This document shows positions 35,011 to 44,200 of a DNA stretch of 64,000 nt, piece by piece. A program made the translations under genes and the position numbers. Every line of letters begins with the position of its first letter. Within the stretch, counting starts at the first letter, position 1. Under the pieces are notes generated by a model, which saw nothing but the letters and a program-made list of their open reading frames with translations, made no database searches and was not told the DNA's origin. The DNA is taken from NCBI RefSeq assembly GCF_003182095.1, contig NZ_QGTJ01000007.1, forward strand, positions 186,001-250,000, written 5' to 3'. Source of the stretch: Plasticicumulans acidivorans. GTDB taxonomy: Bacteria > Pseudomonadota > Gammaproteobacteria > Competibacterales > Competibacteraceae.

Positions 35011-36015
35011 ATGAAGAACATGGCTCCGACTGAAGAACGTGTCGGCATCGTCGTCTGCGCGGCCTATGCCGAAGGGCGGCGGATCGGCGACATCACGCTC
35101 GACGAGATTCCCTACGCTTTGCAGCGCGAGGACAGCTTCGTCTGGCTTGGCCTTTACGAACCTGACGAAGCCCTGCTCGCCGAGGTGCAGGCGCGCTTCG
35201 GTCTGCACGATCTCGCCGTCGAGGATGCGCACAAGGCGCATCAGCGGCCGAAGATGGAAATCTACGGCGACTCGCTGTTCGTCGTGCTGCGCACCGCGCG
35301 CTGGGATGAGTCTGCGGAAACCGCGGTCTACGGCGAGACGCATGTCTTCGTCGGCCGCAACTATCTGGTCTCGGTGCGTCACGGCGCGTCGCAGACCTAT
35401 CGGCCGGCGCGCCTGGGCTGTGAGCGGCAGCCGCAGCTGCTCGCCCACGGTCCGAGCTTTGCGCTGTATACGCTGATGGATTTCGTCGTCGACAACTACT
35501 TCCCGGTGCTCAGCGATTACGAAGACCGCCTCGACGATCTGGAGACGGACATCTTCGCCGGCGGCGCCGATCGTGATTCGACACAGGAAATCTATGAACT
35601 CAAGCGCGAGCTGGTGACGTTCCGCCGTGCCGTGCTGCCGCTGATCGACGTCTGTACCGACCTGATTTCGCTCAGGGTGACGCATGTGCCGGATGCGGTA
35701 CGGCCGTACTTCCGCGACGTGCTCGATCACCTCAAGCGCATCAATGACACGCTCGACACCATGCGCGAGATGCTGGCGACGGTGCTGCAGGTCAGTCTGG
35801 CGCTGGCGTCGGTGCGCCAGAACGAGGTCACCAAGGCACTGGCCGGCTGGGCGGCGATTCTGGCCGTGCCGACGGTGATCTTCGGTCTGTACGGCATGAA
35901 CTTCGAACGCATGCCGGAACTGCACTGGCCCTTCGGCTATCCGCTGGTGGTCGGTGCGACGTTCGCCGCCTGTGGCTGGCTTTATCGTCGGCTGCGGCGC
36001 AGCGGCTGGTTGTAG
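35011..36015 (+). CDS. corA: CorA-family Mg2+/Co2+ transporter
   Basis: 334 residues: an N-terminal cytoplasmic alpha/beta domain, a long helix (about 230-270) and two C-terminal membrane segments with the YGMNF signature (near residue 293) that forms the pore selectivity ring. The family moves Mg2+, Co2+ or Ni2+ as a pentamer in the inner membrane. Start at 35011; ATG at 35020 is possible. No operon partner. Confidence 0.93.
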   Translation: MKNMAPTEERVGIVVCAAYAEGRRIGDITLDEIPYALQREDSFVWLGLYEPDEALLAEVQARFGLHDLAVEDAHKAHQRPKMEIYGDSLFVVLRTARWDESAETAVYGETHVFVGRNYLVSVRHGASQTYRPARLGCERQPQLLAHGPSFALYTLMDFVVDNYFPVLSDYEDRLDDLETDIFAGGADRDSTQEIYELKRELVTFRRAVLPLIDVCTDLISLRVTHVPDAVRPYFRDVLDHLKRINDTLDTMREMLATVLQVSLALASVRQNEVTKALAGWAAILAVPTVIFGLYGMNFERMPELHWPFGYPLVVGATFAACGWLYRRLRRSGWL

Positions 36016-36117
36016 GGCTGCCTTGACCTGCTTTGGCCAAGGGGTAAGCTTTCGCCTTTGCGCGCCGCCGGGCGGCGGCGCATCTTCGTAATGCCCGCGC
36101 GTTTGTTGAGGAATCTC

Positions 36118-37326
36118 ATGTCTGACGTCAAAAAGGTCGTACTGGCCTATTCCGGCGGACTGGACACTTCGGTGATCCTGAAGTGGCTGGTCGAAACGTA
36201 TGGTTGCGAGGTGGTGACCTTCACTGCCGACCTCGGTCAGGGTGAGGAGCTCGAACCGGCGCGTGCCAAGGCCCAGGCGATGGGCGTCAAGGAAATCTAC
36301 ATCGACGACCTGCGCGAGGAGTTCGTGCGCGACTTCGTCTTCCCGATGTTCCGTGCCAACACCATCTACGAAGGCGAGTACCTGCTCGGCACCTCGATCG
36401 CCCGGCCGCTGATCGCCAAGCGCCTGGTCGAGATCGCCAACGCAACCGGCGCCGATGCGGTTTCGCACGGTGCGACCGGCAAGGGTAACGATCAGGTCCG
36501 CTTCGAGCTCGGCGCCTATGCGCTCAAGCCCGGTGTCAAAGTCATCGCGCCGTGGCGCGAGTGGGATCTGACCTCGCGCGAAACGCTGCTCGCCTACGCC
36601 GACAAGCACAACATTCCGGTCGATCGCTACGGCAAGAAGTCGCCGTACTCGATGGATGCCAACCTGCTGCACATTTCCTATGAAGGCCAGGTCCTCGAAA
36701 ATCCGTGGGCCGAGGCCGAGGAAGACATGTGGCGCTGGACCGTGTCGCCGGAAACGGCTCCGGATGTCCCGACCTACATCGAGCTGACGTACCGCTGTGG
36801 TGACATCGTCGCCATCGACGGCGTCGAGATGAGTCCGGCGACCGTGCTCGCCACGCTCAATCAGATCGGCGGTGCCAACGGCATCGGCCGCCTCGACCTG
36901 GTCGAGAATCGCTACGTCGGCATGAAGTCACGCGGCTGCTATGAAACCCCCGGCGGCACGATCATGCTCAAGGCGCATCGTGCGATCGAGTCGATCTGCC
37001 TCGACCGCGAGGTCGCGCACCTCAAGGACGAGCTGATGCCGCGCTACGCCAGCATGATCTACAACGGCTACTGGTGGTCGCCGGAGCGCAAGATGATGCA
37101 GACGATGATCGATGCCTCGCAGGCGCCGGTGAACGGCGTCGTGCGCCTCAAGCTCTACAAGGGCAACGTCATCGTCGCCGGGCGCAAGTCCGAGGACTCG
37201 CTGTTCGATTCGACCATCGCCACCTTCGAGGATGACGGTGGCGCCTACAACCAGAAGGATGCCGAGGGCTTCATCAAGCTCAATGCGCTGCGCATGCGCA
37301 TCGCGGCGAACAAGGGCCGCGTCTGA
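36118..37326 (+). CDS. argG: Argininosuccinate synthase
   Basis: 402 residues, family length. The N-type ATP pyrophosphatase loop AYSGGLDTS is at residues 10-18, and [15 protein letters not shown] and [17 protein letters not shown] are diagnostic. It condenses citrulline with aspartate for arginine synthesis. The start at 36118 follows GAGGAATCTC. It ends in a good terminator. argD and argF are in the same window at 54 kb, but not contiguous. Confidence 0.97.
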   Translation: MSDVKKVVLAYSGGLDTSVILKWLVETYGCEVVTFTADLGQGEELEPARAKAQAMGVKEIYIDDLREEFVRDFVFPMFRANTIYEGEYLLGTSIARPLIAKRLVEIANATGADAVSHGATGKGNDQVRFELGAYALKPGVKVIAPWREWDLTSRETLLAYADKHNIPVDRYGKKSPYSMDANLLHISYEGQVLENPWAEAEEDMWRWTVSPETAPDVPTYIELTYRCGDIVAIDGVEMSPATVLATLNQIGGANGIGRLDLVENRYVGMKSRGCYETPGGTIMLKAHRAIESICLDREVAHLKDELMPRYASMIYNGYWWSPERKMMQTMIDASQAPVNGVVRLKLYKGNVIVAGRKSEDSLFDSTIATFEDDGGAYNQKDAEGFIKLNALRMRIAANKGRV

Positions 37327-37348
37327 GCGGTCGAAGTTCCACGCATCG

Positions 37349-37372
37349 GGGCGCGCCGCGGCGCGCCCTTTT
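37349..37372 (+). terminator. Rho-independent terminator of argG
   Basis: GGGCGCGCC-GC-GGCGCGCCC followed by TTTT, 22 bases after the argG stop. Confidence 0.88.
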
Positions 37373-37402
37373 CATTTCTTCCGTGAGCGGAGGTCAGTCA
37401 GC

Positions 37403-37789
37403 ATGCGTTACCTGCATACGATGATCCGGGTCGGCGATCTCGATCGTTCGATCAATTTCTACACCGACGTGCTCGGCTTCTCACTGGTGTCGCGCAACGA
37501 TTACCCGGAAGGCGAGTTCACGCTGGCCTTCCTGCGGGCGCCGGGTGACGCCGACGGCGGGCCGATGCTCGAACTGACCTACAACTGGGGCGTGGCCTCC
37601 TACGACCTGGGCAAGGGTTACGGCCACATCGCCCTGCAGGTCGAGTCGATGGACGCTTTCGCCGGGCAGCTCGCCGCGCACGGCCAGCGTTTCAGCTGGG
37701 GACCGGGCAAGGCGCCGAACGGACGTACGGTGATCGCTTTCATCGTCGACCCCGACGGCTATCAGATTGAACTGATCGAGCAGCACTGA
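37403..37789 (+). CDS. gloA: Lactoylglutathione lyase (glyoxalase I)
   Basis: 128 residues. The metal ligands H5, E57, H75 and E123 are all in place (RYLHTMIRV, PMLELTYN, GYGHIAL, GYQIELIE), which fits the Ni-type glyoxalase I rather than a general VOC protein. It isomerises the methylglyoxal-glutathione adduct. The start follows AGCGGAGGTCAG. dusC starts two bases after its stop. Confidence 0.95.
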   Translation: MRYLHTMIRVGDLDRSINFYTDVLGFSLVSRNDYPEGEFTLAFLRAPGDADGGPMLELTYNWGVASYDLGKGYGHIALQVESMDAFAGQLAAHGQRFSWGPGKAPNGRTVIAFIVDPDGYQIELIEQH

Positions 37790-37791
37790 GG

Positions 37792-38811
37792 ATGGGGGCC
37801 GCGTGCATCGCGCCGCATGCGCGCGGACGTCTGTGGCTCGCGCCGATGGAAGGGCTGGCCGACGCTCTGCTGCGCGACGTGCTGACCCGCATCGGTGGTG
37901 TCGACACCTGCGTCACCGAGTTCGTGCGCATTACCGACACGCTGTTGCCGCGCGCGGCCTGGCTGCGGCGGGTTCCCGAGCTCAATCATGGCGGCTGCAC
38001 GCCGGCGGGAGTGCCGGTGCGGGTGCAGCTGCTCGGCAGCGATGCCGAATGCCTCGCGGATAACGCGGCGCGTGTCGCGTCGCTGGGTGCGCCCGGCATC
38101 GATCTGAACTTCGGCTGTCCGGCACCGACGGTCAATCGTCATCGCGGTGGGGCTGCGTTACTCGGCGAGCCGACGCTGTTGTACCGCATCGTCGCGGCGG
38201 TGCGTACCGCCGTGCCGCCCGCGGTGCCGGTCACCGCGAAGATGCGCCTGGGCCTGGGCGATACCACGCTGGCGATCGACTGTGCGCAGGCGCTGGCCAA
38301 TGGCGGTGCCGAGGAAATCACCGTGCATGCGCGGACCAAAGTCGATGGCTACCGACCGCCGGCCTACTGGGAATGGATCGCCCGCATTCGCGACGCGGTG
38401 CCGGTCAACGTCATTGGTAACGGCGAGATCTGGAGCGTCGGTGATGCACAGCGCTGCCGCGAGATCGGCGGCTGTCACGATCTGATGCTGGGGCGCGGTC
38501 TGGTGACCCGGCCCGATCTCGCACTCGCGATCCTGGCGGCGCGGACGGGCAGCCCAGCGCCGCGCCTCGACTGGGCGCAGCTGCTTGGATATGTCGAGAA
38601 TTACTTCGCTGCGGTGCGGGCGATCATGGCGCCGCGGCACGCACCGGGCCGGCTCAAGCTGTGGCTGTCGTACCTGCGCAATGCTTACCCGGAGGCGGCG
38701 TCGCTGTTTACCCAGTGGCGGACGGCGACCGATTCGCGCGTGCTGGCGGACGCGCTGTCGTTGGCACGTGCCCGTGAAGCAGCGGTCAGCAGATCACTGT
38801 CGATGTCGTAG
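37792..38811 (+). CDS. dusC: tRNA-dihydrouridine(16) synthase
   Basis: 339 residues. Flavin-dependent TIM barrel with LAPMEGLADALLR at the start, the catalytic C109 in LNFGCPAPTVNRHRGGAAL and ITVHARTKVDGYRPPAYW. The order and the C-terminal domain (LKLWLSYLRNAYPEAASLF) fit DusC. Its last 127 bases overlap the convergent GTPase gene at 38685-39317. Confidence 0.93.
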   Translation: MGAACIAPHARGRLWLAPMEGLADALLRDVLTRIGGVDTCVTEFVRITDTLLPRAAWLRRVPELNHGGCTPAGVPVRVQLLGSDAECLADNAARVASLGAPGIDLNFGCPAPTVNRHRGGAALLGEPTLLYRIVAAVRTAVPPAVPVTAKMRLGLGDTTLAIDCAQALANGGAEEITVHARTKVDGYRPPAYWEWIARIRDAVPVNVIGNGEIWSVGDAQRCREIGGCHDLMLGRGLVTRPDLALAILAARTGSPAPRLDWAQLLGYVENYFAAVRAIMAPRHAPGRLKLWLSYLRNAYPEAASLFTQWRTATDSRVLADALSLARAREAAVSRSLSMS

Positions 38812-39317
38812 AGCAGTGCCATCAGCAGCATCGAGACATCCTCCACGCGGCGGGCGTCGATCTCGAAGATCGGCGGGTCCTGCGTGGTTGCGGCGAGGAT
38901 CTTGCGGTATTCCTCGATGGTTGGCTGCGGTGCCTGGTCGGTGTGGGTGACACCGACGACGAAGGTGTGCCCTGAGCGGGCGACGGTGAACGCCTCGACG
39001 AAACGTCGCAGATCGGCCAGGGGGTCTGGTGTGCTGTTGTCGATCAGCAGGGCAACACCGAGGCTGCCGTGCAGCAGGATGTCCCACATGAAGTCGAAGC
39101 GTTCCTGACCGGGCGTGCCGTACAGATGCAGACGGTCGCCGCCACCGAGATCGAGCGTGCCGTAGTCGAGGGCAACGGTGATCGTCGATTTGTCGGGGCC
39201 GTAGTCGGTACGCGTCCCGGCCTCGGTGTGGACAGCGGCATCACCGCACAGGGTGTGGATGGCGGTGGTTTTCCCGGAGCCCGGTGAGCCGGCGATGACG
39301 AGCTTGAACTGGCGCAT
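38685..39317 (-). CDS. MglA/SRPRB-like small GTPase
   Basis: 210 residues. P-loop GSPGSGKTT (residues 10-18), G3 YGTPGQERF (66-74) and a G4-position VTHTD (about 119-123), which replaces the usual NKxD/TKxD. This is the small bacterial GTPase group related to MglA and the signal-recognition-particle receptor beta subunit, often involved in polarity, motility or signalling. The partner gene at 39334 lies directly upstream. The last 42 codons are antisense to the end of dusC. Confidence 0.82.
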   Translation of the reverse strand: MRQFKLVIAGSPGSGKTTAIHTLCGDAAVHTEAGTRTDYGPDKSTITVALDYGTLDLGGGDRLHLYGTPGQERFDFMWDILLHGSLGVALLIDNSTPDPLADLRRFVEAFTVARSGHTFVVGVTHTDQAPQPTIEEYRKILAATTQDPPIFEIDARRVEDVSMLLMALLYDIDSDLLTAASRARANDSASASTRESVAVRHWVNSDAASG

Positions 39318-39333
39318 CGGAGGACCCCACGGA

Positions 39334-40095
39334 TCAGTGGTGCAGGAAGGCGTCGAGTGTGCCGAGCAAGCGCCGCAGCAGGCCGCGTTCGCGAGCGTTG
39401 GCTGCGGGCTTTTTGGGCGCCTGGCTGGTCGGCTGCGCGTGGTTGCGTGGTTCGCCCGTGACGACGGTGACGAGTCGCAGCGCGGCGCACACGTTATAGA
39501 ACGAGAACACATGGCGCTGCGGCAGGTCGAGCAGCACGCTGGTCTCGGCAATGCTGATGCCGCGCTGCCGGCGCCACAGCATGGCCATGCGCAGTGCCCC
39601 CGGCGTCAGCGGCAGGCGGGTCAGGTTCGGCCATGCCGTCAGGTGCAGCTCGGCCTGCGGGTCGACATCGAAGGGCAGGCGGCCGCGCGCGCAGCGCAAC
39701 GCCACGCTCGCCAGCAGATGATCGATTGAATCACTGTGCACCGTGGGGTGGCGGCGCATGAAAGCCTCCGGTGCGCCGACGAAATGCAGCATGCGCATCT
39801 TGGTGCTGATTTCCATCGGCATCAGGCTCAGCCGGCGCAATTCGTCTTCTCCGCAGCTCAGCCAGAAGCGGTTGCTGCGCGGATGCAGCAGCAGTGCAAT
39901 GCTGCCGATTTCGAGTAATACGGCATCGTCCTTACGGCAGGGCATGAAGGCGGCGTCCGCCAGATGGGCGATCAGATAAGCGCGCGGATCGTAGCCGATT
40001 CTCTGTCGGCGCAGAGGATCGCTGAGATCGACGTCACGCACGAAACCACTCAAGGCATGCAGTGAGCGGCTGTCGATGTCCAGCATGGCATTCAT
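39334..40095 (-). CDS. Uncharacterised protein upstream of the small GTPase
   Basis: 253 residues; I do not recognise a named family. No signal peptide or membrane segment. The middle (about 60-125) is beta-rich; about residues 168-215 (LTAWPNLTRLPLTPGALRMA onward, ISIAETSVLLDL) look like a winged helix; the tail is Pro/Lys/Arg-rich. The GTPase gene starts 16 bases after its stop, so they form a unit, and the protein may be a regulator or effector of the GTPase. The start at 40095 follows GGAGGGATACG. Confidence 0.7.
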   Translation of the reverse strand: MNAMLDIDSRSLHALSGFVRDVDLSDPLRRQRIGYDPRAYLIAHLADAAFMPCRKDDAVLLEIGSIALLLHPRSNRFWLSCGEDELRRLSLMPMEISTKMRMLHFVGAPEAFMRRHPTVHSDSIDHLLASVALRCARGRLPFDVDPQAELHLTAWPNLTRLPLTPGALRMAMLWRRQRGISIAETSVLLDLPQRHVFSFYNVCAALRLVTVVTGEPRNHAQPTSQAPKKPAANARERGLLRRLLGTLDAFLHH

Positions 40096-40743
40096 ATCGT
40101 ATCCCTCCGGAATGCGTGCGTGCTTGGCAGAATGACTCTGTCTTTTCGTGCGTGTTTCCAAGTGCACTCGATGTAAGCATGCTTACGACAAGTTTGTCGA
40201 CGCAAGTGAAAGAGTGTTCTGGAAGGTTGGCGCACCACAGCTCGCAATATCACCAAGCGAAATTGAGTATGCAAAAAGTGCCGTGTTCTTGGGGGCTTTA
40301 ACTGAAATTTAATGCAATCAGCATGCCGTAATTTGCATGCCCCAATATTAGGGGCGTATTGCATGTTTTGGGTTTGTCTATAAAAATCTTGTTAATCAGT
40401 GCGTTGTGTCTCATTGCCAGTATGCCGAAAGTTGTTGCGCCGCAGCAGTGAACCCGATCACGTCTGTCGCCTAGCAGACAAGTACACCAGGCTGAAATGA
40501 AGCCGATGATCCAAAGTGAGCAGGTCGATGCGTACATTTTTGTGCAGGGCTGCTTGCATCGCCATTCTTGAGCGGACAAGTCTTTTGCCATGCTCCACGA
40601 CGTTTCGTCATCGCCGGCTGACGTTTACGCCGAGTGCGCAGAGCCGTCCTTGAGCTAAGGCACGGCGTCACGGGGCTCGCTGTGGTTGGTCGGCATGGCG
40701 TCGGCGCGTTGATTGCTCGCATGCGCTACCGCCAGCGTGGACA
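40096..40743. other. AT-richer intergenic stretch, no supported gene
   Basis: About 650 bases with clearly lower GC than the neighbours. It holds GCCCC-AATATTA-GGGGC (40340-40356) and repeated GCATG words around 40319-40375. Small open frames here have no domain. It should contain the promoter of the minus-strand GTPase unit and of the HExxH gene. Confidence 0.5.
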
Positions 40744-41322
40744 ATGCCTGTTTTCGGTTGTCGACGAGTTGCCCGGATCGTGTCATCTGCTGAAGCGAGT
40801 GTGCTCAATTGTGCTGATATCGGCTTTTTCGCGCTGAGTGTATTGCTTGATCGTTTCGGTTTGCGTATCGAATGTGTCACCGACGGCGAGGTGATCCCGG
40901 GCAGCTGGTTCGGTGATCGCGAAGCCGGTCTGATCGGTGACCGGTTGTATCTGCGTGCTGATACGCCGGTGCATTCCGCACTGCACGAGGCGTGTCACTG
41001 GATCTGCATGGATGATGAGCGTCGCGCGGCTCTGCACACCGATGCCGGCGGCGACGAACCGGAAGAGTGCGCCACCTGCTATCTGCAGCTGCTGCTGGCC
41101 GCTTACCTGCCGGGATTCGGTTTCGAGCGCGCGCTCGCCGACATGGATGCTTGGGGATACAGCTTCCGGCTCGGTTCGGCGCGGGCCTGGTTCAACGAAG
41201 ACGCGGCGGATGCCCGCGACTGGCTGTTACGCCATGGGCTGATCGACAGCGCCGGTCAGGTGTTGTGGCAGGTACGCCGTGAGCCGGTCAATCCAGTCCG
41301 ACCCACTGACGCAGCCGTCTGA
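40744..41322 (+). CDS. Conserved uncharacterised protein with HExxH motif
   Basis: 192 residues. SALHEACHWICM contains H81-E82-x2-H85, a zinc-metalloprotease-like motif, and DAGGDEPEECATCYLQLLLA, DMDAWGYSFRLGSARAWF and WLLRHGL are stretches I have met in uncharacterised gammaproteobacterial proteins. There is no signal peptide. Protease activity is only suggested by the motif. Its last 35 bases overlap the convergent hydrolase gene. Whether the ATG at 40744 is the true start is uncertain, as no good ribosome site precedes it. Confidence 0.72.
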   Translation: MPVFGCRRVARIVSSAEASVLNCADIGFFALSVLLDRFGLRIECVTDGEVIPGSWFGDREAGLIGDRLYLRADTPVHSALHEACHWICMDDERRAALHTDAGGDEPEECATCYLQLLLAAYLPGFGFERALADMDAWGYSFRLGSARAWFNEDAADARDWLLRHGLIDSAGQVLWQVRREPVNPVRPTDAAV

Positions 41323-42181
41323 GCAGACCGGGGTCCGTCGGTTCGACGAAAGGCCATTCTAGCGGTGCTTCGTTCAGCACCGCGGCGGGGTCGGCGAGCC
41401 AGCGTGTCAGCAGGCTGATGAAGCGCTGCGAGTGTTCGAGCTGCGGTGCGTGGCCGCAGTCCGGCCATATCAGCAAGTGACTGTGCGGCAGTGCCGTGGT
41501 GGTGGCCTGCAACTGCAGTGGCGGGACCAGGGGGTCCAGTGCGCCAGCCAGCAGCAGTGTCGGGCAAGTCAGGCTGTGCAGCAGCTCAATGACGTTGAAA
41601 GCCATCAGCGAGGCGGTGAAGCCCGCCACCGCCGCATGCTCGCACGCCAGGGCGTCGTCGAGCAGTTCGGCAAGTGCGGCCGGGTCATGCAGCCCCGGGG
41701 CGACACGCGGCAGGGCCCGGGTCAGGACCGTGCGGTTCAAGGCGATATTGGGAAACAGCTGTGCGGTCCGTTCGGCGCCAAGCCAGGAGAAGGGCGCCTG
41801 CAGCGGCATGCCATCCGCTGGTGCCGGTGTTGCCAGCAGCAGGCTGCGACAACGCTGCGGAGCATCCAGAGCCATCTGTAAAGCGACTGCGCCGCCAAGT
41901 GAATGCCCGACAATGTCGCAGCATTCAACGCCGCAGGCATCGAGCACGGCATGCAGGTCGGTGGCCAGTGTAGCGACGTCGTAGCCGCTGCCCGGGCGCA
42001 TCGATTCACCGCAGCCGCGCAGATCCGGCGCCAGCAGGCGCAGCCCTTCCGGTGGCGAGCAGAGCAGATTGTTCCACCAGCGCGAGGACGCGCAGTTGCC
42101 GTGGATCAGCAGCAGCACGCGTGGGCCGTTGCCGGCCTCGCGGACATGAAGTGTGCCGGCGGGCAGTGCGATGAAGGGCAT
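41288..42181 (-). CDS. Alpha/beta-fold hydrolase
   Basis: 297 residues. The nucleophile elbow GHSLGG, the acid in AGALDPLVPP and the base in DCGHAPQLEHSQRF form a catalytic triad; IHGNCASSRWWNNLL gives the oxyanion region. Esterases, BioH-type and aromatic ring-cleavage hydrolases share this pattern, so substrate is open. The start at 42181 (MPFIALPAG) is preferred; in-frame starts up to 42235 would add a non-conserved lead. Confidence 0.82.
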   Translation of the reverse strand: MPFIALPAGTLHVREAGNGPRVLLLIHGNCASSRWWNNLLCSPPEGLRLLAPDLRGCGESMRPGSGYDVATLATDLHAVLDACGVECCDIVGHSLGGAVALQMALDAPQRCRSLLLATPAPADGMPLQAPFSWLGAERTAQLFPNIALNRTVLTRALPRVAPGLHDPAALAELLDDALACEHAAVAGFTASLMAFNVIELLHSLTCPTLLLAGALDPLVPPLQLQATTTALPHSHLLIWPDCGHAPQLEHSQRFISLLTRWLADPAAVLNEAPLEWPFVEPTDPGLLRRLRQWVGLD

Positions 42182-42231
42182 GGTCGACCTCGGCATGGAG
42201 CCCGTCATGCTGCACGTCCGATGCGCCCCTG

Positions 42232-43167
42232 TCACCTCCGCAGTCGTGCTCCTATCAGCAGCAGCGGAGCAACGCCGAGCAGGGCGATGACATTCGGGGA
42301 GGGAACCGGGGTATTCGCCACAGCGCCGGTCGATGCCTTCGGCGCCAGGCTGCTAGCGCCTGTGTCGATCAGGGATGCCGGCTCGGGCGGCAGCCATTGC
42401 GTCAGCGTCGGTGCGTTCGGCGTCGTGGCCGAAGGGATGTCCTGTTCGCCGTTCGTCGTCGGGCGCGGCGCGGCATGGCTGTGCGCGGGTATCAGTGTCA
42501 GCAATGGGTCGAGGCCGGAAAAGCCGAAGTCTCGGGCCGGCGCGGTGGCCTGTGGCTGGCTGGACGGCCGTGCCGGAGAGCGGGTACTGCTGTCGGTGCC
42601 GCCCTCTGTGGAGGCGAGGCCCGGGGTTGTCCGGTCCGCCGGAGCGCTGGTGCTGGAGGTCGTGGCCGTGCGTGGCTGTGGGCTCAGGCGCCAGCTGAAC
42701 GCCGTGGGGACGAGGTTCAGATTCGCTGTCGAGGTCCCGGCATGGCGACGGCTGCCGAGGCTGCCTGTCTCAGCGGGGCGGGCATGGTCGGACAGTCTGT
42801 CGTAAGGATCGGGTGCGGAGGCTGTGCCCGCCGTATCGGGTGTGCCCGGAGCGTTTGGCTCCAGCATGACCAGCGGATCGAGGATCTGGCCGTCCTCGCC
42901 GATGAAATCGGCAGCGCTGACCTGCAGTGTCACGGCATCGTCGTCGAGCCACGGCAGTCTGTAATCGGCTCGGCACAGCCAGTCGCTCTGCCGGTGATCA
43001 TCTGCCGTGTCCGCGGGGGATGTACCCGCTACCGGGGGCGGGTTCGGCGCCGCGGTGTGCATTGGCGCGGTGTGCAATACCTCGTTGAGATAGGCGAGAC
43101 CCGAGCCCAGACCGGCGCTGATCAGAGCAGCAACGCCGAGCAGGACACGGCGGGGATCGAGTTTCAT
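42232..43167 (-). CDS. PEP-CTERM-like surface protein of unknown function
   Basis: 311 residues. An N-terminal membrane anchor or signal (about 7-27), a long region rich in Pro, Thr, Ser and Ala (about 100-280), and a C-terminal tail VPSPNVIALLGVAPLLLIGA followed by RLRR. That tail has the layout of a PEP-CTERM sorting signal (V-P-x-P, hydrophobic helix, Arg cluster), with VPSPN in place of VPEP. Such proteins are processed by exosortases and often belong to biofilm matrices. No exosortase gene is in the window. A sigma-54-like promoter lies 53 bases upstream. Confidence 0.6.
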   Translation of the reverse strand: MKLDPRRVLLGVAALISAGLGSGLAYLNEVLHTAPMHTAAPNPPPVAGTSPADTADDHRQSDWLCRADYRLPWLDDDAVTLQVSAADFIGEDGQILDPLVMLEPNAPGTPDTAGTASAPDPYDRLSDHARPAETGSLGSRRHAGTSTANLNLVPTAFSWRLSPQPRTATTSSTSAPADRTTPGLASTEGGTDSSTRSPARPSSQPQATAPARDFGFSGLDPLLTLIPAHSHAAPRPTTNGEQDIPSATTPNAPTLTQWLPPEPASLIDTGASSLAPKASTGAVANTPVPSPNVIALLGVAPLLLIGARLRR

Positions 43168-43219
43168 GGGACTGCATTCTCCGGTGAAGCGGTCGTCGAC
43201 CGTTGCATGTGCCGGATTC

Positions 43220-43235
43220 CGCTAAAAACATGCCA
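43220..43235 (-). promoter_or_regulatory. Sigma-54-like promoter of the PEP-CTERM-like gene
   Basis: On the minus strand TGGCATGTTTTTAGCG has GG and GC ten bases apart; the -24 part is good, the -12 part is TAGC rather than TTGC. PEP-CTERM genes of other bacteria often have sigma-54 promoters, which supports it. Confidence 0.45.
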
Positions 43236-43291
43236 TGTGCGAAATGCAGGGAGCCTACCTGGTGGCTGTCGCCGGGCATGTCGCGATAGTG

Positions 43292-43307
43292 TTTGAATCG
43301 ATTCAAA
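43292..43307. promoter_or_regulatory. Perfect palindrome TTTGAATCGATTCAAA, LacI/Cra-type operator candidate
   Basis: A 16-base perfect palindrome whose core TGAATCGATTCA equals the Cra/FruR-type consensus. It lies between the PEP-CTERM-like gene and the FAH gene. No LacI-family gene is in the window. Confidence 0.4.
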
Positions 43308-43537
43308 AAAAACTCATCCTTCAGGTCAGCGATGAGCACTGAAACAATGCGTCGATGCCGTCCCCGACATTGCAGAATGCAATGCACACGGCAATGCGTT
43401 GCCGAATGCGCTGCACACGGCTATTTAGGAGCGAGCAGCGACGGGTGACCACAAGAAGAGCACACACAAGGCCGGGGCGACGGTGCCGGTGACAACGATA
43501 AACGCGAACGCACCGGACGCGGGGCGAGGAGAAGAAG

Positions 43538-44200
43538 GTGGAGTACCGGCACAGCTACGTGGACGGCAATACCATCGACCTGCCAGTCGGCAAGGTCGTG
43601 TGTATCGGGCGCAATTACCTCGATCACATACACGAACTCGGCAACGCGGTGCCTGAAGCACCGCTGCTGTTCATGAAGCCGTCGATGGCGATCGTCGGCC
43701 TCGATGCGCCCCTGCGCCTGCCGGAGCGCAGTGGCCCGGTGCATCACGAGCTCGAACTCGCCGTGCTGATCGGGCGCCGGCTGACCGCCACCAGTGCCGC
43801 CGGCGCGCGCGAAGCGATCGCCGGTTACGGGCTGGCGCTCGATCTGACCCTGCGCGAAGTCCAGAACGGACTCAAGCAGAAGGGACAGCCCTGGGAGGTC
43901 GCCAAGGCCTTTGATGGCAGTTGTCCGCTGTCGCCGTTCGTGCGTCCGGAGCAGCTGCCGAATCCGCAGGCGGCGGACATCGAGCTGCGCGTCAACGGCG
44001 AGGTGCGTCAGCGCGGCAATACCGGGCAGATGATGCATCCGATCGCCGATCTGATCGCTGCGATGAGCCGGCATTTCACCCTGCTGCCGGGTGATGTCGT
44101 GCTCACCGGCACGCCTGCCGGCGTTGCCGCCCTGGCCCCTGGAGACCGTCTGGAGCTGTGCCTGAACGGACACTGGATCTTCAGTACGCGGGTGGGCTGA
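43538..44200 (+). CDS. Fumarylacetoacetate hydrolase-family protein
   Basis: 220 residues starting with GTG after GGCGAGGAGAAGAAG. FAH fold: KVVCIGRNYLDHIHELG, the metal site HHELELAV, then KAFDGSCPLSPF and PGDVVLTGTPAGV. Close relatives hydrolyse acylpyruvates or act as oxaloacetate decarboxylases (YcgM/FAHD1 type). The VOC gene starts on the base after its stop codon, so the two are translated together. Confidence 0.9.
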   Translation: MEYRHSYVDGNTIDLPVGKVVCIGRNYLDHIHELGNAVPEAPLLFMKPSMAIVGLDAPLRLPERSGPVHHELELAVLIGRRLTATSAAGAREAIAGYGLALDLTLREVQNGLKQKGQPWEVAKAFDGSCPLSPFVRPEQLPNPQAADIELRVNGEVRQRGNTGQMMHPIADLIAAMSRHFTLLPGDVVLTGTPAGVAALAPGDRLELCLNGHWIFSTRVG

